Positions 46,757 to 56,801 are shown, counted from the first letter of the stretch. The stretch is 64,000 nt of DNA from Polietes domitor (GCA_947397865.1 CANDYM010000049.1:1-64000); one strand, 5' to 3'. Notes: generated by a model not told the origin, from the letters alone. Numbers and translations: made by a program.

Positions 46757-48249
46757 AGTGGAAAGATATCTGCAACTTTTCTGATATATATTTTTTTCAT
46801 TTCCTAAATATGAGAATAATGTTCTTGGAAGGAGTGTCATATCAGCCAGTCAACTCAAATAATATCGCTTAAGTTGCCTCTTGAGGTCAGGCAATTTTCT
46901 GTTCGCTTTGGTATTCCTTAATTTAAAAGCCCTCGCAAACCAAACCACAATGAATCGCACCAGCTCATTTCCGCCCTCATTGCCATGACCATGCGATTCA
47001 CTCGCTAAGGTTGTTTATTGTTCCAATTCTCTTTGGAGAAAATTACTCGTACATCTCATTATATGTAGCTCTGCTCTAACACAAAATACAATGGAGCGCT
47101 ATTGCCTGGCGGCTGTTATTTAGGCTCTTCTTTGTACAACTTCTGGGCTTATTTTCGTGTCCTTTGGCCACACACACACGCACGCAGGCAAGCACTCAGG
47201 CACGCAACAATCATCAAACCAATCTGGAGCACAAAGCAAACAAATGTGCGACTGGTTGAAAAGCAATAGAGGCCCCTAAAGACGGCGACTGGCTGAGAGA
47301 AGGGGCTACTTTGAAGGTCGACTAAGTTTTATCTTTGGCGAACAAGTGTTGTGACAGTCACTTAAATATTTTGCCGAAAACAGGGGTTTGTCATCACAAT
47401 TTTGTTTCTAGCAGAGCCAGCGAGAGTCCCTTGAACGTCATCACCGCATCAGATAAGCTAAACAATGTTCGTGTATGTAAATACAATCCATTTCCATATT
47501 TTGATTTGATTTTGTTGGCCTTTCAGAGCGACACAATTAACTGAGTTGGTCGAGGTGATGTTAGCGATGTATCTTAACTCGAATTGTCCCACAAGTTTAC
47601 ACCGAACTACATAAAGGCAGGGGGAGAATGCTTAGTATTCGATTTTCCCTAGTTGTTGTTTTTTAAATGGAGAGAAAAGTGCTCTCCCATGAAATTGGAG
47701 GATGTGTTGCAATTACTTCCATAATCTATGAAAGTAAGTAAGGAAAGGATAAAGTAGGACTGATACTCAACATCTTCTACTACATTACAATATTGAATAC
47801 CCATCCTGAGTATATATCATGAGAAGTTTTTTTTTTCCCACAAACATCCGAAATCGGCGATGCAATTTTATGAACCAGATGTATTCAAAGCGTGAATTGC
47901 TATGCTGCAGTTTACTTTGAATCCATCATTATACTCTACTCAAGTTCGAGGAATATATCTGGTGTCGATATAGTGATTCAAAGCCGAACGATATCCAAAA
48001 AAATTGGGTCTAACTCGATTATTTCCTGATGCTACAAGCACTTAGTGTGGAATTAACTTATAATACTCTATTGCATGATGTGACGTAGGCTACCAATGTA
48101 TCGAATATTACAAGAAATAATTGGAAAATCTTCCCTGAATGAAGGAAGAAGGGGAAGTTTATAGTCTGGGCCTAAAAATATGAAAAACGTAGTTAATTTT
48201 CGGTTGGAAAACTAAACAACTGAACGCGACAACTTTTTCATTGTTCGAA
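46757..48249. other. Single-copy-like non-coding DNA
   Basis: No gene recognised. It contains a short CA-rich stretch near 47170-47200 and a degraded HINE-B-like terminus on the minus strand (AAGTAAGGAAAGGATAAAGT, 47733). Confidence 0.4.
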
Positions 48250-48257
48250 CATTTTTT

Positions 48258-48606
48258 TTATTCAATCTTTATTTAATTATTGTATCTTTCACAAAGTGAA
48301 ACTGTCAATAAGTGTACAGATCTTAAATAACTAACAAATATTTTATTATTGTTTAAATCACAATGAATATTTGAGTTTTTTAAGTACCATGGTGCGTTTG
48401 TAATCTATCTCAGGATTTTGTTCTGTATTCTTTGTATTTTATCAATGTTCGAATTTGAAGCAGTTCCCCAGAGCTGAATGCCATACATCCATATTGGTTT
48501 AATTATAGTCTTGTATGCGAGTTGTTGCGATTTAAGTTTTATTTGGGTAAGTTTAGAATCAATGTGGGTTTGCCAAGTGAGTCAGCGGTCAAGATGGATT
48601 CCCAAG
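48258..48606 (-). pseudogene. Jockey ORF2 C-terminal part and 3' end
   Basis: It reads LGIHLDR, a stop (TGA, probably from CGA), LTWQTHIDSKLTQIKLKSQQ, then LAYKTIIKPIWMYGIQLWG, NSNIDKIQRIQNKILR and a further stop before ITNAPWYLKNSNIH. This order (YLGIHLDRRLTW, YGIQLWG, QNKILRMITNAPWY) is characteristic of Jockey-clade ORF2. Its 5' neighbour segment ends HTSIK at 49542, so the mariner at 48609 inserted exactly between SIK and YLG. Confidence 0.85.
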
Positions 48607-48608
48607 TA

Positions 48609-49539
48609 AAGAGTGATTTTTTTGAGGTTAGGATTTTCATGCATTAGTATTTGACAGATCACGTGGGATTTCAGACATGGTGTCAAAGAGAAAGATGCTC
48701 AGTATGCTTTGACATTTCATCATGAATAGACTTACTAACGAGCAACGCTTGCAAATCATTGAATTTTATTACCAAAATCAGTGTTCGGTTCGAAATTTTT
48801 TATCGACAAATTTTGTTCAGCGATGAGGCTCATTTCTGGTTGAATGGCTACGTAAATAAACAAAATTGCCGCATTTGGAGTGAAGAGCAACCAGAAGCCG
48901 TTCAAGAACTGCCCATGCATCCCGAAAAATGCACTGTTTGGTGTGGTTTGTACGCTGGTGGAATCATTGGACCGTATTTTTTCAAAGATGCTGTTGGACG
49001 CAACGTTACGGTGAATGGCGATCGCTATCGTTCGATGCTAACAAACTTTTTGTTGCCAAAAATGGAAGAACTGAACTTGGTTGACATGTGGTTTCAACAA
49101 GATGGCGCTACATGCCACACAGCTCGCGATTCTATGGCCATTTTGAGGGAAAACTTCGGAGAACAATTCATCTCAAGGAATGGACCGGTAAGTTGGCCAC
49201 CAAGATCATGCGATTTGACGCCTTTAGACTATTTTTTGTGGGGCTACGTCAAGTCTAAAGTCTACAGAAATAAGCCAGCAACTATTCCAGCTTTGGAAGA
49301 CAACATTTCCGAAGAAATTCGGGCTATTCCGGCCGAAATGCTCGAAAAAGTTGCCCAAAATTGGACTTTCCGAATGGACCACCTAAGACGCAGCCGCGGT
49401 CAACATTTAAATGAAATTATCTTCAAAAAGTAAATGTCATGGACCAATCTAACGTTTCAAATAAAGAACCGATGAGATTTTGCAAATTTTATGCGTTTTT
49501 TTTAAAAAAAAGTTATCAAGCTCTTAAAAAATCACCCTT
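48609..49539 (+). mobile_element. Mariner element, copy M2 (mosaic), 931 bp
   Basis: The ends AAGAGTGATTTTTTTGAGG and AAAAAATCACCCTT match M1, with TA at 48607-48608 and 49540-49541. The first ~135 bp and the last ~480 bp are nearly identical to M1. The middle (about 48740-49050) is clearly more diverged. Confidence 0.9.
48723..49433 (+). pseudogene. DD41D mariner transposase lacking its DNA-binding domain (copy M2)
   Basis: The ATG at 48723 gives MNRLTNEQRLQIIEFYYQNQ, then a deletion shifts the frame. The catalytic frame is open from 48759 to 49433 (LFSDEAHFWLNGYVNKQNC, CTVWCGLYAGGIIGPYFF, WFQQDGATCHTARDS, WPPRSCDLTPLDYFLWGY), with all three Asp present. The deletion breakpoints differ from those of M1 (left edge CGGTTCGAAA here, AAGAAAGTTCA in M1), so the DNA-binding domain was lost separately in the two lineages, or the central segment was imported from another deleted copy. 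Confidence 0.85.
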
Positions 49540-49541
49540 TA

Positions 49542-49761
49542 TTTGATGGAAGTATGCTGGAGAGTACTAAGGCCATTAATGCTAATTGGTGGACATGTGT
49601 TCCTTCGCAGAGTAAAAGTGATATGTATGGACTTTTGTTCGTTTACTTTTATTCTCGATTTATGGAGCCAATTCTCTAATAAAACTACGTATTCTTGAAG
49701 AAGATCAGATGCGACGATGTGATTCTCATGGACACTTGTCATCGGCGAACGTGAGACATGC
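49542..49761 (-). pseudogene. Jockey ORF2 segment: FADD active site and following region
   Basis: The catalytic FADD is encoded at 49749-49738 but is out of frame with both sides. Two bases appear lost directly after it. The frame then continues TSVHENHIVASDLLQEYVV, LLENWLHKSRIKVNEQKS and INGLSTLQHTSIK, ending at the M2 insertion. Confidence 0.8.
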
Positions 49762-49763
49762 TA

Positions 49764-50357
49764 AAGGGTGTTTTTTATTGGGGTATAGAACTTTAAGTTG
49801 GCATCACTTTTTTAACTGGCGGCAATTTTGTCAGCTGTCAACTGATTAATATTTAGTTTGGTTTGCCATTTCATCATGAACAGGTTGACAAAAGAACAAC
49901 GCTTCCAAATCGTGCAAATTTGTTTCGAAAGTAATGGTTCAGTTCGCGAAGTTCACCGCAAGCTCCGTCCATTTTATGGTCGACATAATGGTCCATCAGA
50001 GCAATTAATTCGATGAGCGCATAATTTCGCGGAATGGACCTGTCAATTGGCCACCAAGATCGTGTGATTTGACACCATTGGATTATTTTCTTTGGGGATA
50101 TGTGAAGTCGCTCGTCTACGCCAACAAACCAGAAACGTTAGGGGACTTGGAAGCCAACATTCGTGGCGTGGTTGAAAATTGGACCTGTAGAATTGGCTAT
50201 ATTCGAGCGAGCCGCGGCGGCCACATGCCCGAAATCATATTTAAACATTAATGGCATAAAATTATCCTTCCAATAAAACCAAATTGATGGACATTAAAAC
50301 GATTTTCTTGTGTTTTATTTCAAATCGAAGTTCTATAACTCAATAAAAAACACCCTT
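49764..50357 (+). mobile_element. Mariner-derived MITE, 594 bp
   Basis: The inverted repeats share AAGGGTGTTTTTTATTG exactly and continue as GGGTATAGAACTT against GAGTTATAGAACTT (complemented right end). TA flanks both sides (49762-49763 and 50358-50359). ATG at 49876 gives MNRLTKEQRFQIVQICFESN, then VREVHRKLRPFYGRHNGPSE and a stop. After an internal deletion, NWPPRSCDLTPLDYFLWGY and GGHMPEIIFKH follow in another frame. This is a third DD41D subfamily, distinct in its ends from M1-M3. Confidence 0.85.
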
Positions 50358-50359
50358 TA

Positions 50360-50986
50360 GTAGGCATGTCGGAGGTAAATATAACATATAACAGTGGACC
50401 TAAGATGCTACCTTTGGGGACGCCGGCTTTTATAGAAATTTCCGAAATTTTGTGTTTAATTATGAACTTGCGGCCAAGAATGTAATTTTCTAGCAGATTG
50501 TGTGTATTAGGAGGTAGAAACATTTTAATTTTGTGAAGTAGGCCTTCGTGCCATACTTTATCGAAAGCTTGAGAAACATCAATGAACAGAGTTGAGCAGT
50601 ATTTTTTTTCTTCAAGAGCATTGCGTATATTTGTTACTAGCCTGTGAACTTGTTGAGTCGTGCTGTGGTTTTTACGAAACCCGAACTGGTGGTTTGGTAT
50701 GATGTTATTATCGTTTAGCAATTTCATGAGTTTGGGGTTAAGCAGCTTTTCAAAAAGTTTGGACATGTTAGGGAGATAAGTCTTATCGGTCTGTAAGAAT
50801 TTGCTTTTGTCGGGTCCTTTCCTCCTTTATGAATCATAGTGATAGTTGATGTTTTCCAAACTGTAGGGTAATACCCGAGCCGTGATATAGCATTGAAGAT
50901 TAAGAGAACAAGCTTTTTTGTCACTTCCGGTAATTCAGTTATCATTTTGTTAGTTATTAAGTCATGTCCTGGGGCTTTTCTTGGAT
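50360..50986 (-). pseudogene. Jockey ORF2 reverse transcriptase, fingers and palm
   Basis: From 50945 it reads ITELPEVTKKLVLLIFNAIS, LGYYPTVWKTSTITMIHKGG and NSYRPIRLISL. A frameshift near 50755-50775 leads into MSKLFEKLLNPKLMKLL, NHQFGFRKNHSTTQQVHRL, LFIDVSQAFDKVWHEGLL (palm motif A with the catalytic Asp) and IKAGVPKGSILGPLLYVIF. It ends TSDMPT at the MITE insertion. Apart from that frameshift, the motifs are well preserved. Confidence 0.9.
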
Positions 50987-51290
50987 TTAATGCTCTAATT
51001 TATTTTTTAAGATATTTGAATTAGAAGCTCCTTGATGTGGAATTGGAGGCAAGTTGTGAGTAATGACAGCAGGATTCGGTGAGAATACCTGACGCAGATA
51101 GCTAGCAAATGCTTCTCCTTTTTCAAAATCACTTCTGGCCCATTGATCATTTGGTTTGCGTATAGGATGGTCGGTATTCACTGGTCGTTTGAAATCTTTT
51201 GCTGCTCGCCACTGTGAGTAATTGGATTTGGCTGTATGGTCAACAAAACTTGAGAATTCATCTTCCTTTTTGTTTCTTAAAAGTGTTTGT
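50987..51290 (-). pseudogene. Jockey ORF2 linker between endonuclease and reverse transcriptase
   Basis: It reads LLQTLLRNKKEDEFSSFVD, SNYSQWRAAKDFKRPVNTDH, DQWARSDFEKGEAFASYLRQ and VFSPNPAV, the usual pre-RT linker of Jockey-type ORF2. The first residues overlap the end of mariner M3 in the same frame by chance. Confidence 0.8.
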
Positions 51291-51291
51291 A

Positions 51292-52225
51292 AAAGGTGAT
51301 TTTTTAAGAGCTTGATAACTTTTTTTTTAAAAAAACGCATAAAATTTGCAAAATCTCATCGGTTCTTTATTTGAAACGTTAGATTGGTCCATGACATTTA
51401 CTTTTTGAAGATAATTTCATTTAAATGTTGACCGCGGCTGCGTCTTAGGTGGTCCATTCGGAAAGTCCAATTTTGGGCAACTTTTTCGAGCATTTCGGCC
51501 GGAATAGCCCGAATTTCTTCGGAAATGTTGTCTTCCAAAGCTGGAATAGTTGCTGGCTTATTTCTGTAGGCTTTAGACTTGACGTAGCCCCACAAAAAAT
51601 AGTCTAAAGGCGTCAAATCGCATGATCTTGGTGGCCAACTTACCGGTCCATTTCTTGAGATGAATTGTTCTCCGAAGTTTTCCCTCAAAATGGCCATAGA
51701 ATCGCGAGCTGTGTGGCATGTAGCGCCATCTTGTTGAAACCACATGTCAACCAAGTTCAGTTCTTCCATTTTGGGCAAAAAAAAGTTGGATATCATCTCA
51801 CGGTAGCGCTCACCATTCACAGTTACGTTACGATTCGCATCATCTTTGAAGAAGTGCGGTCCAATGATGCCACCAGCCCATAAACCGCACCAAACTGTGA
51901 CTTTTTCTGGATGCATTGGTAGCTCTTGCAATGCTTCTGGCTGATATTCACTCCAAAATCGACAATTCTGCCTATTTACGTACCCATTGAGCCAAAAATG
52001 AGCTTCGTCGCTGAACACAATTTCTTTCTTTCTGAACTTTCTTAACAGAGCACGCATTTTGATAATAAAATTCAATGATTTGCAAGCGTTGCTCGTTAGT
52101 AAGTCTATTCATGATGAAATGTCAAAGCATACTGAGCATCTTTCTCTTTGACACCATGTCTTAAATCCCACGTGATCTTTCAAATACTAATGCATGAAAA
52201 TCCTAACCTCAAAAAAATCACTCTT
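51292..52225 (-). mobile_element. Mariner element, copy M3, 934 bp, minus strand
   Basis: It is the reverse complement of M1 with only scattered differences and the same N-terminal deletion junction. TA lies at 51290-51291 and 52226-52227. It sits between the endonuclease and reverse transcriptase parts of the Jockey element. Confidence 0.9.
51398..52112 (-). pseudogene. DD41D mariner transposase lacking its DNA-binding domain (copy M3)
   Basis: The catalytic frame (52075 to 51398, 225 codons) is intact with VFSDEAHFWLNGYVNRQNC, WFQQDGATCHTARDS and WPPRSCDLTPLDYFLWGY. Compared with M1 it has the canonical QQD and a few single replacements (GPHFF for GPYFF, SKAYRN for SKVYRN). The ATG near 52112 (MNRLTNEQRLQ) is out of frame with the catalytic part. 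Confidence 0.85.
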
Positions 52226-52650
52226 TAGTTTCCTAGTGCATTCGTTGAGCAGCTACTTAAGCCTCGGCGATCGATTTTGTTGCCTCTCCTTGCTCGTCTT
52301 TTTTCTCTCACTAGTTTTTCGATATCTAAGAACGAAATATTTGTTGTGGATGATTTTGGTATAGATGAAGAACGTAGTAATGCTGATGTGGATACCTCTA
52401 CTGCAATTTTTATAGACCCCATAAGATTGAGAAGTCCCTGGTCAATGTCTTCAGAATTTTGGAGTTTGATATCTAGCCGAGTGTGAGAACTTAGATATTT
52501 TTGGTATTTCAGCCAATTGACTTTGTAGCTTGTAGGTTTGCAAGTGCTTAGAGAAGGGGTTTGTATCGTAATAATTGTCGGTGTGTGGTCAGAGCTAAGG
52601 TCTAAGCAGGCTTCCACTTTGACTTGTTCTCTTACAAATCTGGTCTTCAC
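52226..52650 (-). pseudogene. Jockey ORF2 endonuclease C-terminal part
   Basis: It reads RFVREQVKVEACLDLSSDHT and PTIITIQTPS, where SDH is the conserved final motif of the apurinic-type endonuclease. The linker VNWLKYQKYLSSHTRLDIKL and IEKLVREKRRARR follows. The frame stays open to the mariner M3 junction. Confidence 0.85.
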
Positions 52651-53503
52651 AAATCTGGTGATCACAAATTAACCTTCTTTTAGCTCTCAGGGCTATATTT
52701 TAGAAGTTATGGCCCATTTAAAAATTATAAAAAATTCAGGATTTATGGGTGATCACAAATTATCCTTCTTTTAGCTCTCAGGGCTATATTTTAGAAGTTG
52801 TGGCCCATTTAAAAATTATAAAATATTCAGGATTTATAAGTGATCACAAATTACCCTTCTTTTAGCTCCCAGGGCTATATTTTAGAAGTTATGGCCCATT
52901 TCCAAATTATAAAATATTCCGGATTTATAAGTGATCACAAATTTCCCTTCTTTTACCTCTCAGGGCTATATTTTAGAAGTTATGGCCCATTTAAAAATTA
53001 TAAAAAATTCAGGATTTATGGGTGATCACAAATTATCCTTCTTTTAGCTCTCAGGGCTATATTTTAGAAGTTATGGCCCATTTACAAATTATAAAATATT
53101 CCGGATTTATAAGTGATCACAAATTTCCCTTCTTTTAGCTCTCAGGGCTATATTTTAGAAGTTATGGCCCATTTAAAAATTATAAAAAATTCAGGATTTA
53201 TGATATTCACAAATTATCCTTCTTTTAGCTCTCAGGGCTATATTTTAGAAGTTATGGCCCATTTAAAAATTATAAAAAATTCAGGATTTATGGGTGATCA
53301 CAAATTATCCTTCTTTTAGCTCTCAGGACTATATTTTAGAAGTTATGGCCCATTTAAAAATTATAAAAAATTCAGGATTTATGGGTGATCACAAATTATC
53401 CTTCTTTTAGCTCTCAGGACTATATTTTAGAAGTTATGGCCCATTTAAAAATTATAAAATATCCAGGATTTATAAGTTATCACAAATTATCCTTCTTTTA
53501 GTC
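52650..53503. repeat. 91-bp tandem repeat array inside a retrotransposon endonuclease
   Basis: CTTCTTTTAG anchors lie at 52674, 52765, 52856, 52947, 53038, 53129, 53219, 53310, 53401 and 53492. That is nine full units at 91 bp (one at 90) plus part units. Each unit contains TGATCACAAATT, CTCAGGGCTATATTTTAGAA and TTATGGCCCATTTAAAAATT. Two variants recur (AAAAAATTCAGGATTTATGG and AAATATTCCGGATTTATAAG). The last three units also share CTCAGGACT, which suggests recent local expansion. Confidence 0.95.
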
Positions 53504-53830
53504 AGATGACCTGTTGGTTGGTTGACCCCCAGATACAGTATCTAGTCCAGAAACAGATATTGTATTAGAAAGACTGCGGCCTTTTGGCGATATAAGACGT
53601 GAAACCCAATAGGTGTGCTTGCGTTGAAGTCACCTGCGGCGATGAACTTATTGCCTAGTGAAGTAAAGAAATTTTTAAATTCTGCTTCATTGATAGCGTA
53701 TTTAAGAGGACAATATACTGAAGAAACAACAAATGAGTCAACAAATTCGTCTAAGACAATAGAAGTTGCTTGGAGGTATGTTTTTCTATATTCGTCCAAA
53801 ACATGATGTTTTAGGCGAGATTTTATAAAA
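53504..53830 (-). pseudogene. Jockey ORF2 endonuclease N-terminal part
   Basis: It reads YLQATSIVLDEFVDSFVVSS, VYCPLKYAINEAEFKNFFTS and LGNKFIAAGDFNA, the GDFNA motif of the endonuclease. A decayed stretch follows, and the frame GGQPTNRSSD stops at the edge of the 91-bp array. The first ~60 endonuclease residues are missing, so the element is 5'-truncated. Confidence 0.8.
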
Positions 53831-54028
53831 CATTTACAAATTTTGTTTCATTAGACGAAGTACTTATCGACAATTATACCAACTTTCATTTCATTTTCTA
53901 TTGTATGGAGCAGCTATAAATTGTGTAAATCTCTTATCACCCAATTGGTGTCGTATGAGTTATATTTTTTGAAAATAGTGTTACTCATACTTAAAGTGGC
54001 CATGTCCATTTGAAGAACGTAAAAGGAC

Positions 54029-54310
54029 ACAAGTAATAAGTCGAAACGGCGTTAACTTCGGCCGGGCCGAACTTGATACACCCTCCACCATGGATTGCAT
54101 TCCACTGAGGCTTTCGATTTTAGCGGGTTAAATGGGACAAAAAGGGATACAATGGTACCAATGATACGACAACAGCTAGAAATATGAAATTCGATGAGTA
54201 CCTGAAATAGACGGAAATTTGTGCTGTTAAGAGAAACGATTGGAAATGAGGGATAAAAACCACTGAAGTTGAAATCCTGAAATTCGGTGTATGCATTCAT
54301 CTGCCTTAAT
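54029..54310 (-). mobile_element. HINE-A 3'-end fragment joined to diverged subrepeats
   Basis: ACAAGTAATAAGTCGAAACGG leads into the palindrome ACTTCGGCCGGGCCGAACT and ATACACCCTCCACCATGG. After about 54120 the orientation changes to plus-type subrepeats (GGGACAAAAAGGGATACAATG). Confidence 0.7.
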
Positions 54311-54324
54311 AGTTTAATATAATT

Positions 54325-54775
54325 GCATTCTATTAAATATAGATGCAGAATGGTCTTGAGTCAGGAGAATATCCCAGTTAAAATCAAATATTGATTACAG
54401 ACCAAAAAATACAAACGAAAAAACTAAAACAAATGAGCGTTGGCACGGCAGAAGTATTGCTGGGTAACTATACCTGCATATACACATACTTACATATGCA
54501 ACTCAATGAGATGCTTGTAAGATGGTAATTTAAACGCAAATTCGGCAAGTGAGTTATGCTTCTCGTTCGTTTGTGAGAATCATCTCCTTATAGAGGCCGG
54601 GTTTGATGTTGAAAAGTCGTTGCGAAGCCACTTGAAAAGACTTTGGACATGGTCGAAATCATGATCATGGTAGTATGCAGCCAAGTAATAAATGTCACCT
54701 TGCCATTTGTAAATAAATTTGCATTCTATTAAATATAGATGCAAAATGGTCTTGAGTCAGGACAATATCCGAGTT
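54325..54775 (+). repeat. Pair of ~55-bp direct repeats 396 bp apart
   Basis: GCATTCTATTAAATATAGAT begins both copies (54325 and 54721). Both continue with GGTCTTGAGTCAGGA.AATA and differ at only a few positions. Confidence 0.85.
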
Positions 54776-55246
54776 CAATTTTTTATTTATTTATTTTTTT
54801 TTTTGCTATATCTTTTTACGTTTTCTTTCATTTGATTATTATGGCATTTCCCGAGGAAAGAAAAAAATAGCAAATAAGAAGTCAGTTAACGAATTTCAAT
54901 ATTCCATAATAAGGACCCGCCAAATGCCCAGTATTAGCACCGTTTTTGTATATTTTTGTCGTTTATCAGATAGATTTATCTAATTTCCATATATCAGATT
55001 TTTTTTTAATTCGTTCAAAGTGAACCTTGAAGTACATATATGAACGCAACATAGCACGTTTCCCTTCAGTCATTTAGGTCATACGGTGGTTGCCTTATAG
55101 TAATTCAGAAACGCTAATTTCATTCATGAGATATGGTTTAAAACTGTTATTTTCCAAAATAGTTGAAAAATAAGAAAAAATCCGTAACATCGGAAAGACA
55201 TAGCCAATTTAATGGTCTTCAATAATTTTTAATAGCGTTGGTTGTA

Positions 55247-55328
55247 TATATAAGTCGGTTTAACCGACTGAATCACGTCTTTACAATTATTCGGTGCTAA
55301 GTACAATTTAAGTCCTTCCTTACTTGTC
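55247..55328 (+). mobile_element. Isolated HINE-type 3' terminus (possible third family)
   Basis: TATATA leads into a near-perfect palindrome AGTCGGTTTAACCGACT (55253-55269). About 60 bases on comes TTTAAGTCCTTCCTTACTTG, which parallels the hairpin plus TTACTTGTT ends of HINE-A and HINE-B. Confidence 0.45.
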
Positions 55329-55636
55329 ATTGTTTAACAAAAATTCTAATTTGCGTCGAAGGTACCTTTAATATTTCTTCTCTTAATTTTGTGAGAACTT
55401 GTTTTAATTTTTAGGACTCCAGCTATTATAATATACAAGTAAATATTTTTATTTAACTTACAAAAGGCTATTCGAGCTATTTAACCACAAATTTAGAAAA
55501 TCGTGATGTTGTTTAAATTCTTTTGCGTCTGCAAATAGGGCCATAAATTCTATCATCTTAGTGATAGACATTGTTTTATTCGCTATTAAAAATAAATAAA
55601 AATATTGTTATTCCATTTTTTCTTTCTTTTTCGAGA

Positions 55637-56801
55637 TACACACCACGAGAGTATTATGTCTTTGTGCATTTGTTTGTAACACCCAAAAGGAAGGGAGGTA
55701 GACCCATTGTTAATTATACCGATCGGCTTAGAATCACTTTCTGAGTCGATTTAGCAATGTCCGTCTGCCCATCTATTGTTGAAATCACGATACAGGTCGA
55801 AATTGTAGCCAGAAGCAAACGAAACTTTGCACAACGAAGTTTTTCGGAATAAGGACGAACGTTATTTAATTTGAACAAAATCGGTTCAGATTTAGATATA
55901 GCCCCCATACTAATTTCACTACCGATTTGACACTTTTCGCTCTAGATACAACATATTTCTACAGATATTCTTTTTCTTTTTCAATTGGAAACACCTGTGG
56001 TAAAAATGTGTTAGATCGGTTCAGATTTATATATAGCTCCCATACAAATTTCGTTTCCAATATGAATTTTTCCGCTCTAGAATCCACATATTTTAACAAA
56101 TTTTCTTCAAAATTGCCAAAACACCTTATATTTCAACTAGAAACACATGTGGTAAAAATGTGTTGGATCGGTCCAGATTTATATATAGCTCCCATACAAA
56201 TTTCGCTCTTAATTTGAATTTTTCCGCTTTATAATCCCCATATTTTAACAGATTTTCTTCAAAATTGGCAAAACACCTTATATTTCAGCTGGAAACACCT
56301 GTGGTAAAAATGTGTTAGATCGGTTCAGATTTATATATAGCTCCCATACAAATGTCGCTCCCAATTTGAATTTTTCCGCTCTAGAATCCACATATTTTAA
56401 CAGATTTTCTTCAAAATTCGCAAAACACCTTATATTTAAACTAGAAATACCCACGGTGAAAATGGGTCGGTCGGTTCAGATTTACATATAGCTCTCATAC
56501 AAATTTCGTTCCCCAGAAACCGCGTATTTTCAGAGAATTTCTTAAAATTGAGCATAACATGTTATATTTACTTCAACTAGAATAACTTATTGTGAAAGTT
56601 CAGTCACTGATTTGGATATAGCCCCGATACAAATATTATTCTCGATTTGACAAATTAGACCAGGTCATATTAACCTGTGATTAGGAAACATACAAAAAAC
56701 TTTTCCGTTTCACTTTTTTACTGAATTGAATTGTATTCCGATAGAAAGTGTAGTGTATCATATAGTCGGCCCCGCCCGACTTTAGCCTTTCCTTACTTGT
56801 T
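55637..56801 (+). mobile_element. HINE-B, near-complete copy
   Basis: It starts TACACACCACGAGAGTATTA and carries the short GTCCGTCTGCCCATC tract. Four subrepeats of about 150 bp follow (AGATCGGTTCAGATTTATAT-type anchors near 56013, 56165, 56318). It ends TAGTCGGCCCCGCCCGACTT and TAGCCTTTCCTTACTTGT. Confidence 0.85.

Larger units (their letters stand above)
48250..53860 (-). mobile_element. Jockey-clade non-LTR retrotransposon, 5'-truncated and heavily interrupted
   Basis: Read on the minus strand it has, in order, endonuclease, linker, reverse transcriptase, C-terminal thumb region, a short 3' UTR and an A-rich tail (the T-run at 48250-48257 on the plus strand, preceded by an AATAAA-like signal). 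It is split by a 91-bp tandem array (about 52650-53503) and three mariner-type elements (51292-52225, 49764-50357 and 48609-49539), each at a TA. There is no 5' UTR or gag-like ORF1. The coding pieces are listed separately. Confidence 0.85.
54311..55636. other. Non-coding DNA with a spaced direct repeat and an isolated HINE-type 3' end
   Basis: No gene recognised. See the direct repeat (54325/54721) and the hairpin terminus (55247-55328). Confidence 0.4.

Noticed and set aside
52650..53503. Regular repeats that could be mistaken for a CRISPR array
   Set aside because: Units are contiguous 91-bp tandem copies with no unique spacers, and the genome is plainly animal.
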